Positions 26,341-34,627 of a DNA stretch of 64,000 nt are shown here, piece after piece. The DNA comes from an uncultured Porphyromonadaceae bacterium. GTDB taxonomy: Bacteria; Bacteroidota; Bacteroidia; Bacteroidales; Muribaculaceae. The position numbers and the translations under genes are program-made. The notes under the pieces are model-generated. The model did not search any database. It saw nothing but the letters and a program-made list of their open reading frames with translations, and had not been told where the DNA came from. Numbering within the stretch: position 1 is the first letter of the stretch; each line of letters starts with the position of its first letter. The DNA lies in contig CABPYL010000003.1 of the NCBI GenBank assembly GCA_902461565.1, positions 61,666 through 125,665 on the forward strand, read 5' to 3'.

Positions 26341-27615
26341 ATGAAGTTTTCAAGACTGTTCGCCGCCATTGCGGCTATGGCAATGATTATTGGCGCCGGC
26401 GCCGCCGAAACCGGTGCAACCAAGTACACCTTCGCGCAATGCGAAGGCTCGCTGACGCCCTATCCGGACATCACCAGCTCTGCCGCATATCCCGATTCGC
26501 TGCAGCCGGTGTTCATAAACCATGTAGGGCGCCACGGGGCGCGCTACCCCGCTTCCGCGTCCAACTGCCTTAAGCTACGCGACGCTCTCTACCACGCCGA
26601 CAGTCTGGGAACGATCACAGCCCTCGGTAAAAAGCTGAACAAGCTAAACGACAGGATAATAGAAGCAAGTAACGGCCAATGGGGCGCCCTCGACTCGGTA
26701 GGCATACGCGAGCAGCAGGGAATTGCCGCACGCATGTTCGCCAACTACATGGAAGTGTTCAGCAACAAAGGAACCGTGCGCGCCATATCGTCCTACTCGC
26801 CACGCGTAATGATGAGCATGTTCGCCTTCACGCATCAGCTCGACCGGATGAACAACCACAACAGCTTCATCACCTCCACAGGGCGCATGAACTCCTACCT
26901 TGTGCGTCCTTTCGATACCGATACCGCATATCTCGAATTCCGCGAGAAACGCCGCTGGCAACCGGCCTACGACCAGTATTTCAACTCGGAATGTCCTACA
27001 GGCGCAATCCGGCGCGTCCTCGGCGACAACTATCCTTTTGCCGACGCCGCACAGGAACGCGACCTTGCCATTACCGAGTACTACGTTCTCGCCGGATTAA
27101 GTGCAATGGGTATGCCCTCCGAGATGGAAACGTATTTCTCGATAGACGAAGCCAACAAGCTGTGGAGCTGTTTCAACCTGCGCCAATACCTGCAGCGCAC
27201 GGCATCGACAGTAAGCTCCGTACCCGCCGATATCGCCGCTGACCTCGTAATGGACATTATATCCACCACCGACGCCTTTATCGACGGATCGGACGCAAAC
27301 ACATGCGCCGTGCTACGGTTCGGCCATGCCGAAACGCTGATGCCGCTCCTTTCGCTGCTCCACATTCCCGGGTGCTATTACCTCACCAACTATTTCGACA
27401 CCGTAGCCAGCCACTGGTGCGATTTCAATGTGGTGCCAATGGCATCCAACATACAGTTTATCCTGTTTAAATCCCGCAAAACCGGACGACACTATGTACG
27501 CGTAGATCTGAACGAGCAACCCGTAAAGCTGCGCAACGGCGACGACGCCATATATTTCCCCTGGGGCGAACTGCGCCGCTACCTCACCAACTGCGTGCCC
27601 ATCTACGCGCAATAA
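26341..27615 (+). CDS. Histidine phosphatase, MINPP/phytase-like, secreted
   Basis: A branch-2 histidine acid phosphatase of 424 residues. A signal peptide (1-22, ending GAGAAE) precedes the nucleophile motif RHGARYP at 64-70 (His65). The proton-donor motif is HAE at 329-331, not the HD of classical acid phosphatases. HAE is the mark of multiple inositol polyphosphate phosphatases, so likely substrates are phytate and lower inositol phosphates, acting in the periplasm or outside. That substrate is inferred from the motif. It is flanked by a -7 element and followed by a palindrome at 27643-27658. Confidence 0.85.
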   Translation: MKFSRLFAAIAAMAMIIGAGAAETGATKYTFAQCEGSLTPYPDITSSAAYPDSLQPVFINHVGRHGARYPASASNCLKLRDALYHADSLGTITALGKKLNKLNDRIIEASNGQWGALDSVGIREQQGIAARMFANYMEVFSNKGTVRAISSYSPRVMMSMFAFTHQLDRMNNHNSFITSTGRMNSYLVRPFDTDTAYLEFREKRRWQPAYDQYFNSECPTGAIRRVLGDNYPFADAAQERDLAITEYYVLAGLSAMGMPSEMETYFSIDEANKLWSCFNLRQYLQRTASTVSSVPADIAADLVMDIISTTDAFIDGSDANTCAVLRFGHAETLMPLLSLLHIPGCYYLTNYFDTVASHWCDFNVVPMASNIQFILFKSRKTGRHYVRVDLNEQPVKLRNGDDAIYFPWGELRRYLTNCVPIYAQ

Positions 27616-27642
27616 CAGCCTCCGAGCATCATATCCGTACCG

Positions 27643-27691
27643 AAAGAGTGAACTCTTTGGCTTTGGGAACGTTTTAGTATTAAAACTTCCC
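27643..27691 (+). promoter_or_regulatory. Palindrome and start-site hairpin before the Rossmann gene
   Basis: AAAGAGT-GA-ACTCTTT at 27643-27658 is a perfect palindrome. A second hairpin pairs GGGAA plus GTTTT (27665-27675, with one bulged C) with AAAACTTCCC (27682-27691) around a six-base loop. Its end is 4 bases before the ATG at 27696, so it may hide the start codon region; the first may terminate the upstream gene. Confidence 0.5.
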
Positions 27692-27695
27692 AATT

Positions 27696-28172
27696 ATGAA
27701 AGAAATAGCTTTACTCGGTACAACAAACCACGTTTTTGCCAACATTCTCGGCGAAATGCTCGCTCGCGGTCTTTCTGTAAATGCAATGGTCGATTACCCC
27801 GAAAAGGTAATGATTGAAGATACAAGTCTCACCGTTACCCATCTGCCAGTTCAGGAGCATCAGCAGGTTGTAGACGCACTGCAAGGATACCATGACGCCG
27901 TTCTTACCTACAACGACAACCTTGCGGATGCATACACAAACGACCTTACCCTCAAATATTTTGTCGATACTGTCCACGCAGCCCGCGAAGCCGGTGTAGC
28001 ACGTATAATCGTTATCGGCTCACCCGATTCCGAAGCCTTCTTCGTTTCCGATCTGCGCCGTCTCAACGACATCGACTGGGTATTTATATCCACCGAAGGC
28101 AATTATTCCGGCCGTACGGCCGACGAGGTTGTTAAACCGAACCATCACCGCGAGGTTTACACCGAAGAATAA
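27696..28172 (+). CDS. Small NAD(P)-binding Rossmann-fold protein
   Basis: A 158-residue protein resembling the first part of NmrA/atypical short-chain dehydrogenases: strand-helix start MKEIALLGTTNHVFANILGEM, then VDYPEKV, AVLTYNDN, HAAREAGVARIIVIGSPDS and DIDWVFIST. The glycine motif is degenerate (LLGTTNHVF instead of GxxGxxG), and there is no C-terminal substrate domain or YxxxK. It may bind a nucleotide without being a complete oxidoreductase. No partner is evident; it has its own terminator at 28203-28229 and a hairpin over its start. Confidence 0.65.
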   Translation: MKEIALLGTTNHVFANILGEMLARGLSVNAMVDYPEKVMIEDTSLTVTHLPVQEHQQVVDALQGYHDAVLTYNDNLADAYTNDLTLKYFVDTVHAAREAGVARIIVIGSPDSEAFFVSDLRRLNDIDWVFISTEGNYSGRTADEVVKPNHHREVYTEE

Positions 28173-28202
28173 TTCTCATTCTCTATCTCTCACTCTTCAA
28201 CG

Positions 28203-28229
28203 AGGTGTCCGGTCTCCGGGCACCTTTTG
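28203..28229 (+). terminator. Terminator of the Rossmann gene
   Basis: AGGTGTCCGG (28203-28212) and CCGGGCACCT (28216-28225), one wobble, loop TCT, followed by TTTG. Confidence 0.8.
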
Positions 28230-28256
28230 TATTGTCGGCTGCTCCAAAATAAAAAG

Positions 28257-28292
28257 CCGTGGCGTCCGCCAGTTGGCCAGCGGACGCCACGG
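28257..28292 (-). terminator. Terminator of the galactan PUL
   Basis: CCGTGGCGTCCGC (28257-28269) and GCGGACGCCACGG (28280-28292) form a perfect 13-bp stem. On the minus strand it runs into CTTTTTATTTT, ending the operon 20 bases after the GH2 stop. Confidence 0.88.
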
Positions 28293-28311
28293 AATATGAT
28301 TATTGAAAAAA

Positions 28312-30756
28312 TTACTCTACGGTAACTGTAGCAGTTGCCGGACGCAGACCGTGGCCGGTAGCTTTGATTGTAAGAGTGCCGGGAGTGGTTCCGGGGCGTG
28401 CAATGGCAGTGGCCGCACCGCTGAACAGTTTCATCTCGGGTTTCTGGAACGGCATTACGCATGTAGCGTCGCCGTTAGCGGTAGCCTCGAAACTGCCTGC
28501 ACCTGTAACCTGGAATTTGACAAGGTTGTCGGCATCGGGAACAGGATTACCATTGGCATCCACAGCCCATACGGTGAAGTATACCAGATCTTCGCCGTCG
28601 GCGGCAATGCTCTTGCGGTTAGCCGATATTTTCAATGCCTTGGCCTTGCCGGCGGTGCGGACGGTCTTTTCCTCGGCAGCCTGTCCGTTATCATCGTATG
28701 CCACAACACGAATCTCGCCGGGCTGATAAACCACATCGTTCCAGCGCATGCGATAGCGGTCGATTACGTTTGATTTGTCATACTTGCGGCGTCCCTGGCT
28801 TACACCGTTCACGAATAGCTCAGCTTCCGGATAGCTTGTGTATACAAATACAGGGGTTACCCGTCCTTCACGTCCGGGCCATGTCCAGTGCGGAAGCACG
28901 TGCAAGGTCGTGGAATCGTTGTTCCACTGCGAGCGGTAGAGATAGAAACGGTCTTTGGGCAGCGATGCAAGGTCGAAAATACCGAAGTACGAGCTGTGGC
29001 TGGGCCATGCGTCGGTATCGTAGGGCGAAGGCTCGCCAAGGTAGTCGAAGCCGGTCCATACAAACTGGCCAAGGACCCACTCCCGGTCGTCGTCCATCTC
29101 GAAATCAAGGTCGGGTGTATTGCTCCACGAGCAGCTTTCGTTATCGTAGCTGTTGCTCTGGTTATCGGGGTGCATGGCCGTATGATGTTCGCCGAATTCA
29201 ACGGGGAAATAATATTTGCCTCGCGACGATACGGTAGAAGCCGTTTCAGAGCCGAGAATCATTTTCTGGGGCAGAATGCTGTAAGCCTTGTCGTAGTACT
29301 GGGGCTTGTAGTTGAATCCAGGAATATCCAACGCGGCAGCAAAACCGTTATCAAGTACACTGTTGATCTGGTCCATGCCGCATGTTACCGGACGCGTGGG
29401 GTCCAGACTGTGCACAAGATTCTGGAGCATCACAAGTTCGTCCATGCCCACCGGCCCCCACTGGCTGGGAACCTCGTTGCCTATGGACCACATTACAACG
29501 GATGGAGAATTGCGGAAGTGCTCTACCATGTTGGTAATATCGCGCTCGGCCCACTCGCTGAACACAGAGCCGTAGCCGTTGGGCGATTTGGGTCGGAAGC
29601 CCCAGTCGTCGAAAGGCTCTATCATAAGCATCATGCCCATTTCATCGCACAGTTCGGCAAGCTCGGGAGCAGGCATATTATGGGAGGTACGGATGGCGTT
29701 GGCACCCATATCTTTAAGCAATTCAATCTGATGACGCAGAGCCGAACGGTTTACGGCAGCACCGAGCGGGCCAAGGTCATGATGGTTGCAAACGCCCTTG
29801 AATTTTGTGGGCTCGCCGTTAAGGAAGAATCCTTTTTCGGGAATATATTCGATAGTGCGGATACCGAAACGGGTATCGTAAGTGTCAACGTCCTTGCCAT
29901 CAACGCTCAGTGTTGTCTTGGCGGTGTACAACGCCGGATTGGCGGGCGACCAAAGGTCGGGATTGGCGACAATGAAATTCTGCTCGAACTCCTGACCGCG
30001 CGCAATGTAGAGCGACGAATTTTTTGCCACTTCCTTGCCTTCGGGGTCGAGGATTACAGTGGTAACGTTGATTTTCTCGCCATTGGGCCATTCCTCAATC
30101 TTCCGCGCGCCGTCGATTTTCATACGCAAGTTCACCGAGGCATAGTCATCCTTCACAACCGGCGTTGTTACATAAGTGCCCCACACGGGAATATGGATGC
30201 GATCAGTATTGATAACATGGACGTTGCGATATAGACCGGCACCGGGATACCAGCGCGAGGCGCGTTCCTTGTTCTCCAATTCGACGACGAGCTCGTTGTC
30301 GCCGGGACGGAGAGCATCGCGGGTGTCAACCGTGAAGGAGTTATAGCCATAGGGCCAGAAAGCCAGTTCCTTGCCGTTCACACTCACGCGTGCGTTGCTC
30401 ATAGCACCGTCAAAAAGAAGCACCACCGAGCGGCCTGCGGTATCGGGAACATTGAAAGTAGTACGGTACACGCCTTTGCCAATAAAAGGGAGACCGCCCG
30501 TTCGACCGGTCTTTACCGTTTCCTCTTTCTCGCCGTTCTGCTCCACGGCAACAGTCTGTAGGTCATTATTACGGTCGAAAGGTCCGTAAATGGCCCAATC
30601 GTGCGGAACACGCACGTTTTGCCAGTTCTTTGCATCGTCAAGTGTGCCGCGAGAGAACTGCCAGCCGTCGTTGAGGGTCGTTTCCACCCTATCGGCGAAA
30701 CATAAGGCAAAGGCTCCCGAAAGAGCCATTGCCGGAATTAAGAATCTTTTATTCAT
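28312..30756 (-). CDS. GH2 beta-galactosidase of the galactan PUL
   Basis: A retaining glycoside hydrolase family 2 enzyme of 814 residues with a signal peptide (1-21). The domains in order are a jelly-roll sugar-binding domain (about 25-190), an Ig-like sandwich (195-300) and a TIM barrel (305-600). The acid/base is Glu428 in MWSIGNEVP and the nucleophile is Glu504 in ILGSETAST. C-terminal Ig-like domains of the DUF4982 type follow (VFVYTSYPEAELFVNGVSQG). By context it removes galactose from galactan oligosaccharides released by the GH53 enzyme, in the periplasm. It is the last gene of the PUL, 58 bases after the GH53 gene. Confidence 0.93.
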   Translation of the reverse strand: MNKRFLIPAMALSGAFALCFADRVETTLNDGWQFSRGTLDDAKNWQNVRVPHDWAIYGPFDRNNDLQTVAVEQNGEKEETVKTGRTGGLPFIGKGVYRTTFNVPDTAGRSVVLLFDGAMSNARVSVNGKELAFWPYGYNSFTVDTRDALRPGDNELVVELENKERASRWYPGAGLYRNVHVINTDRIHIPVWGTYVTTPVVKDDYASVNLRMKIDGARKIEEWPNGEKINVTTVILDPEGKEVAKNSSLYIARGQEFEQNFIVANPDLWSPANPALYTAKTTLSVDGKDVDTYDTRFGIRTIEYIPEKGFFLNGEPTKFKGVCNHHDLGPLGAAVNRSALRHQIELLKDMGANAIRTSHNMPAPELAELCDEMGMMLMIEPFDDWGFRPKSPNGYGSVFSEWAERDITNMVEHFRNSPSVVMWSIGNEVPSQWGPVGMDELVMLQNLVHSLDPTRPVTCGMDQINSVLDNGFAAALDIPGFNYKPQYYDKAYSILPQKMILGSETASTVSSRGKYYFPVEFGEHHTAMHPDNQSNSYDNESCSWSNTPDLDFEMDDDREWVLGQFVWTGFDYLGEPSPYDTDAWPSHSSYFGIFDLASLPKDRFYLYRSQWNNDSTTLHVLPHWTWPGREGRVTPVFVYTSYPEAELFVNGVSQGRRKYDKSNVIDRYRMRWNDVVYQPGEIRVVAYDDNGQAAEEKTVRTAGKAKALKISANRKSIAADGEDLVYFTVWAVDANGNPVPDADNLVKFQVTGAGSFEATANGDATCVMPFQKPEMKLFSGAATAIARPGTTPGTLTIKATGHGLRPATATVTVE

Positions 30757-30814
30757 TATCAGTTTTCCGTATTAAGCGTATACTAATATAACGTTTTTCA
30801 CGCGGAATGCTGTA

Positions 30815-31903
30815 TCATTTTTTTGCTTTTGCCTCTACAAAAGCCTCGAGGGCCTCATTGGGGGCACCGTTCTGGAAGCAACCGAGCTTGTAACCGTCGT
30901 TATAATTCTCCGGAGCCTCGGGTTCCCAGTAAAAGATACCCTCTACTGCATCGGCATCCATTACAAGCTTGATGAGTTCCTTGCAGGTTGCGCCCTCGTC
31001 GTAGGGCATACCGATTTCGCAAATCATCACAGGCTTATTGTATTTTGCCTTTACATGATTTACATTTGCAATGCAGTCGTTTGCAACTTTCTGCCAGCCG
31101 CCGGTCTCTCCGGCCTGTTCAGCCCAGTAGGGATACAGCGACATGCCAATCATATCATACTTGCCGCCGTTGTTCTCGAGAAGGTCGAACATGCGATCGT
31201 AAGCCCACTGGTTATTGCCACCGTCGAGGTGAACGATAACTTTTGCATCGGGGCAAACGGATTTTACGGCGTCGTAGCCGGCGTTATTCAGGCGTGTAAG
31301 CTGTTCTGGGTTGTCTACGGAACCCATCGGCAGCATCATGCCGGGGGTTGTCTCGTTGCCGACCTGTACCCATTCGGGAACCACACCAACTTTCTTGAGC
31401 GCGAAGAGGGTCTGACGTACGTGTGATGCCATAGCTTTCTCTACACCTTCTATTGGTAGATCTTTCCATGCGGCAGGCATTTCCTGATGGCCCGGGTCAG
31501 CCCAGGTGTCGGAGAAATGGAAGTCAATCATCACACGCATACCGAGCCTGTCGGCACGACGTGCCTTTACAACAACATCATCGATGTTGTTCCAGCCTTC
31601 AGCAGGGTTTACCCATACGCGCAGCCTGATGGAGTTGACGCCGCAGTAGTCGCGGAGCAGCTGCATGCACTCCATTTCCTGACGGTCTGCCCCTGGTGTA
31701 TAGAATTTCTCACCCTTGTTCTCCAGTTCGGTTATCCAGCTCACGTCGGCGCCGTAAGCGAAGCCGGTTTCTTTTTCCATTACGGGAGTTTCCTCCTGGC
31801 GGGGACTGGTTACCGGGCCATCCTCTGTGCATCCTGCCGCCATCATGGACGCGGCTATGGCTATTGTCGATAATAGATTTATCATTTTCATAATGTATTG
31901 CAA
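30815..31903 (-). CDS. GH53 arabinogalactan endo-beta-1,4-galactanase
   Basis: Cuts beta-1,4-galactan, the side chain of pectin. The 362-residue protein is a lipoprotein (AAGC, Cys25), and its following TEDG suits surface display in Bacteroidetes. The barrel holds the clan A pair: acid/base Glu184 in WVQVGNETTPGMM and nucleophile Glu296 in MICEIGMPY. IRLRVWVNP and MIDFHFSDTWADPG are further GH53 hallmarks. It defines the PUL substrate. It sits after susE, separated by a 10-bp hairpin at 31923-31950 that may lower its expression relative to the transport genes. Confidence 0.94.
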   Translation of the reverse strand: MQYIMKMINLLSTIAIAASMMAAGCTEDGPVTSPRQEETPVMEKETGFAYGADVSWITELENKGEKFYTPGADRQEMECMQLLRDYCGVNSIRLRVWVNPAEGWNNIDDVVVKARRADRLGMRVMIDFHFSDTWADPGHQEMPAAWKDLPIEGVEKAMASHVRQTLFALKKVGVVPEWVQVGNETTPGMMLPMGSVDNPEQLTRLNNAGYDAVKSVCPDAKVIVHLDGGNNQWAYDRMFDLLENNGGKYDMIGMSLYPYWAEQAGETGGWQKVANDCIANVNHVKAKYNKPVMICEIGMPYDEGATCKELIKLVMDADAVEGIFYWEPEAPENYNDGYKLGCFQNGAPNEALEAFVEAKAKK

Positions 31904-31922
31904 TTTGACTTTGTTTCCGAAA

Positions 31923-31950
31923 GTTCGTGGCCGAGGAAACGGCCACGAAC
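31923..31950 (-). terminator. Intra-operon hairpin between susE-like and GH53 genes
   Basis: GTTCGTGGCC (31923-31932) and GGCCACGAAC (31941-31950) form a perfect 10-bp stem with an 8-base loop. There is only a TTTC after it on the minus strand, so it may partly terminate or protect the upstream RNA. Confidence 0.6.
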
Positions 31951-31969
31951 CGTATGGAATTGTTGGAAT

Positions 31970-33064
31970 TTACTTGACTGAATATGTATATGTCTGTTTG
32001 CCAAGGTCGACAGTGAGAACGATAGTCTGGCCTATTTCAAATTCGTTGTCACCCTCGAAACCGCTCGTTGCGTCGTTGAAACCAAGATAGAGAGTGCCCT
32101 GGTTTGTGCCACGGCCGAAGAAGAGGCCCCAGCTTTCGTTAATGAGCACTTTCACGCCCCACGGGGTGTTGGCAGTCTTTTCAAATTCGGCTGTAAATAC
32201 CTCGGGATTGTCGGCCGACTGGATCATGGGACGCACGCTCCAATCATCGTTGGCGCCAGTGAACGATACGCTCTCTACCTTCGTGAGACGGTAGGAAAGG
32301 TCGCCCATGTGGAAGTCCATTACATAAAGGCCTTTCTCGGGAGCGGGTACGTTTCCGTCGCTGTCGGCGAATACAAGATTACCGCTCATGGCCTCTGCAC
32401 CGTCGGCGGCTTTGTATGCTGCGTTCCAGTCAGGCTCCGTGTATACGCGGTAGCCCCATTCGGAATCTATCCATTGTGCACCGCCGTAGCTCATGGTCGA
32501 CTTGTCGTAGAGGGTGAGATAGTCATCCCAGCCATCCCATGTTACAAGGCCGGAGAAGAAGAGCAGGTCGGCCGACTTGGACTGCATGAACGGTGTAACA
32601 TTCACTTTCAGAGCGTTGGAAACCAACGGTTCCATGTTGGGTGCGAGTGTGGAACGAACGCGAATCCACAGAGGTGAGCTGACGCCGGGAGCGAACCCCA
32701 TATCGATAAGCTGCTTGTTGAAATCTTCGTTGTAGAAACGATATTCGTACACGCCTGTGCCTGCGGAAATCCGGGTGAGATTTTCGAACAAATCGTTATC
32801 GGCAAGCTCGATAGTCAGTTCGGAAACGTTTACCGGAGCCTGGAGGTTGTCGTCGGTGAGTTTGATTTTGCCGTCGCCGCTCCAGTAGAGTGTCATTACG
32901 AGGGCTTCGGGATTTTCCTCTGTCAGCACGATATCCTGAGATGCGCCGCCGAGTTCGACAGGTTCTTCGGGCAGCATGTACACACGGTCCATGTCATTCT
33001 CGCAGGACATTGTAAACAATGCCATCAATGACAGTAACGGATATATAATCTTTTTCATAATCAA
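31970..33064 (-). CDS. SusE-like surface glycan-binding lipoprotein
   Basis: A 364-residue lipoprotein (signal ending FTMSC, Cys near 20). The N-terminal SusE domain at about 25-140 reads DIVLTEENPEALVMTLYWSG. A second beta domain covers about 170-360 (LLFFSGLVTWDGWDD, FTGANDDWSVRPMIQSADN), with aromatic residues that could form binding platforms. It ends GQTIVLTVDLGKQTYTYSVK. Expected role: hold galactan at the cell surface beside SusCD. Its ATG overlaps the susD stop by 4 bases, showing translational coupling. Confidence 0.87.
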   Translation of the reverse strand: MIMKKIIYPLLSLMALFTMSCENDMDRVYMLPEEPVELGGASQDIVLTEENPEALVMTLYWSGDGKIKLTDDNLQAPVNVSELTIELADNDLFENLTRISAGTGVYEYRFYNEDFNKQLIDMGFAPGVSSPLWIRVRSTLAPNMEPLVSNALKVNVTPFMQSKSADLLFFSGLVTWDGWDDYLTLYDKSTMSYGGAQWIDSEWGYRVYTEPDWNAAYKAADGAEAMSGNLVFADSDGNVPAPEKGLYVMDFHMGDLSYRLTKVESVSFTGANDDWSVRPMIQSADNPEVFTAEFEKTANTPWGVKVLINESWGLFFGRGTNQGTLYLGFNDATSGFEGDNEFEIGQTIVLTVDLGKQTYTYSVK

Positions 33065-34626
33065 TAGCCAAAGTTTTTCAGGTTAGGATTTGCCGAAATT
33101 TCAGCGGCAGGGATAGGGAAATGGTTATAGCGTGCGTCAACAGCACGGCCGGCAGCTACGCCGCCTTTCCACTCCCAGAGATAATTGTTGGTGGTGTAGC
33201 GGTCGAAGCGGACGAGGTCGGTGCGGCGTACACATTCCATATAAAGCTCGCGGCCACGTTCGTCAATGAAGAAATCAAGTGTCATGTCGGCAGCCTTGAG
33301 GTCGCCGGATGTACTGCCGAAAGCACGACGGCGAACCTGATTTACAAGATTGAGGGCTTCGTCGGTAGTCATGCCTTTTCCTCCACGTACTACGGCTTCG
33401 GCAGCGGTAAGGTATATCTCGGCGAGACGGAATACGGGAATGTCGGTATTGCAGCCGTCGGCAGCGGAGTTGGAAGCGGCCTCGCCGGCGTCGTTGAGGT
33501 TAGTGAATTTACACATGTGGTAGCCCTGCTTGCCGTCCTCGATGGAGTTGCTGATATACTGGTCCTGTCCCTCGGTGAAGAACAGCTTGCGGCCGTCGGC
33601 GTCATCGAAGAGATCGTAGAACTTACCGCTGGCGCGGAAGTTGCCCCAGCCGGTGTTAATACCGTAGTCCGGACCGTTCTGGCCGTTATCGCTGCCCACG
33701 GCGCCGCAGACGAGATATGTACCTCCACCCCAGGTTACAGCCTCGGTGGCATCGGAAACAAACGCGAAGATAATTTCATTGGTACGCTTATCGTTGTCGG
33801 CGTTGAAAAGTTTCTTCCAGTCGGGTTCGAGAGTATAACCGAGCGCCATAGCTTTCTTGCAGTTGGCGATGCAGTCGTCGTAGCGGGGAGTACCGGTGTA
33901 AGTCTCGGCATTGAGATACATTCGGGCCAGGAGGGCGTACGCGGCACCTTTGCCTGCGCGGGCATATTCGGGATGATCTGGCAGAACAGATTCTACCGCA
34001 TTGATTTCGCTCTCAACGTAGGCCAGCAGCGCAGCTGCGTCATAGGAGGGCGGGAATACACCCGAAGTGGGAGTGTTCTCGTCTACAAACGGGCCCTGGC
34101 GGTAGAGGTCGAGGACCATTTCATAGCACATAGCACGTACGAAACGTGTCTCTGCGACGAAAGAGGCAATCTGAGCCTGTTCGTCGGCGGAGAAACTGCC
34201 GACATTGTTGCAGTGGCGCAGATACTCGTTGCAGAGCGAGATAGTATAGTACAGACGGTAGTATGTATCCGAATTCTGGCCGTCGTTTATATCCCAGCTG
34301 AGGTAGCACAGCCCCCAGAGGTTATCGCCGGATACCCAACGGAACTTGGCAACGTCGGTGGTGCCTTCCTGAAGATTGAAATACGACCGCCATAGTTCAT
34401 ACCCGGCGAATGTGCCGATATCATCTCCACCGCCTTTGTTTTCGCCCTTGAGGATAAAGGAAGCATAAATTTTAGCCATCATCGACTTATAGCCGTCGAT
34501 TGTAGAGAACACTTCGTTGGAAGTGGTTCCGATATGGGGCTTCTGGTCGAGGTCGCCGGTACAGGATACCAAAGCGAGACAGAATGCCAAAAGTGAAAGA
34601 TATATTTTTTTCATTGCTGTTTTCAA
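33061..34626 (-). CDS. SusD/RagB-family glycan-binding lipoprotein
   Basis: The surface lid of the SusCD transporter, 521 residues. The lipobox LVSC is followed by TGDLDQKP. Residues about 40-310 hold the helical TPR-like core (VAETRFVRAMCYEMVLDLYRQGPFV, AYALLARMYLNAETYTGTPRYDDCI). The C-terminal SusD part has VFRLAEIYLTAAEAVVRGGKG and LDFFIDERGRELYMECVRRTDLVRFDRY, and ends NPNLKNFGY. It begins 1 base after susC and overlaps susE by 4 bases. An internal start at residue 5 is possible. Confidence 0.95.
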   Translation of the reverse strand: MKTAMKKIYLSLLAFCLALVSCTGDLDQKPHIGTTSNEVFSTIDGYKSMMAKIYASFILKGENKGGGDDIGTFAGYELWRSYFNLQEGTTDVAKFRWVSGDNLWGLCYLSWDINDGQNSDTYYRLYYTISLCNEYLRHCNNVGSFSADEQAQIASFVAETRFVRAMCYEMVLDLYRQGPFVDENTPTSGVFPPSYDAAALLAYVESEINAVESVLPDHPEYARAGKGAAYALLARMYLNAETYTGTPRYDDCIANCKKAMALGYTLEPDWKKLFNADNDKRTNEIIFAFVSDATEAVTWGGGTYLVCGAVGSDNGQNGPDYGINTGWGNFRASGKFYDLFDDADGRKLFFTEGQDQYISNSIEDGKQGYHMCKFTNLNDAGEAASNSAADGCNTDIPVFRLAEIYLTAAEAVVRGGKGMTTDEALNLVNQVRRRAFGSTSGDLKAADMTLDFFIDERGRELYMECVRRTDLVRFDRYTTNNYLWEWKGGVAAGRAVDARYNHFPIPAAEISANPNLKNFGY

Positions 34627-34627
34627 T

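Noticed and set aside
28888..30234. A 448-codon open frame on the plus strand opposite the GH2 gene
   Set aside because: Same reason; the GH2 catalytic motifs fix the coding strand.
33121..34395. A 424-codon open frame opposite susD
   Set aside because: It is the complementary shadow of a well-defined SusD gene in a tightly coupled operon.
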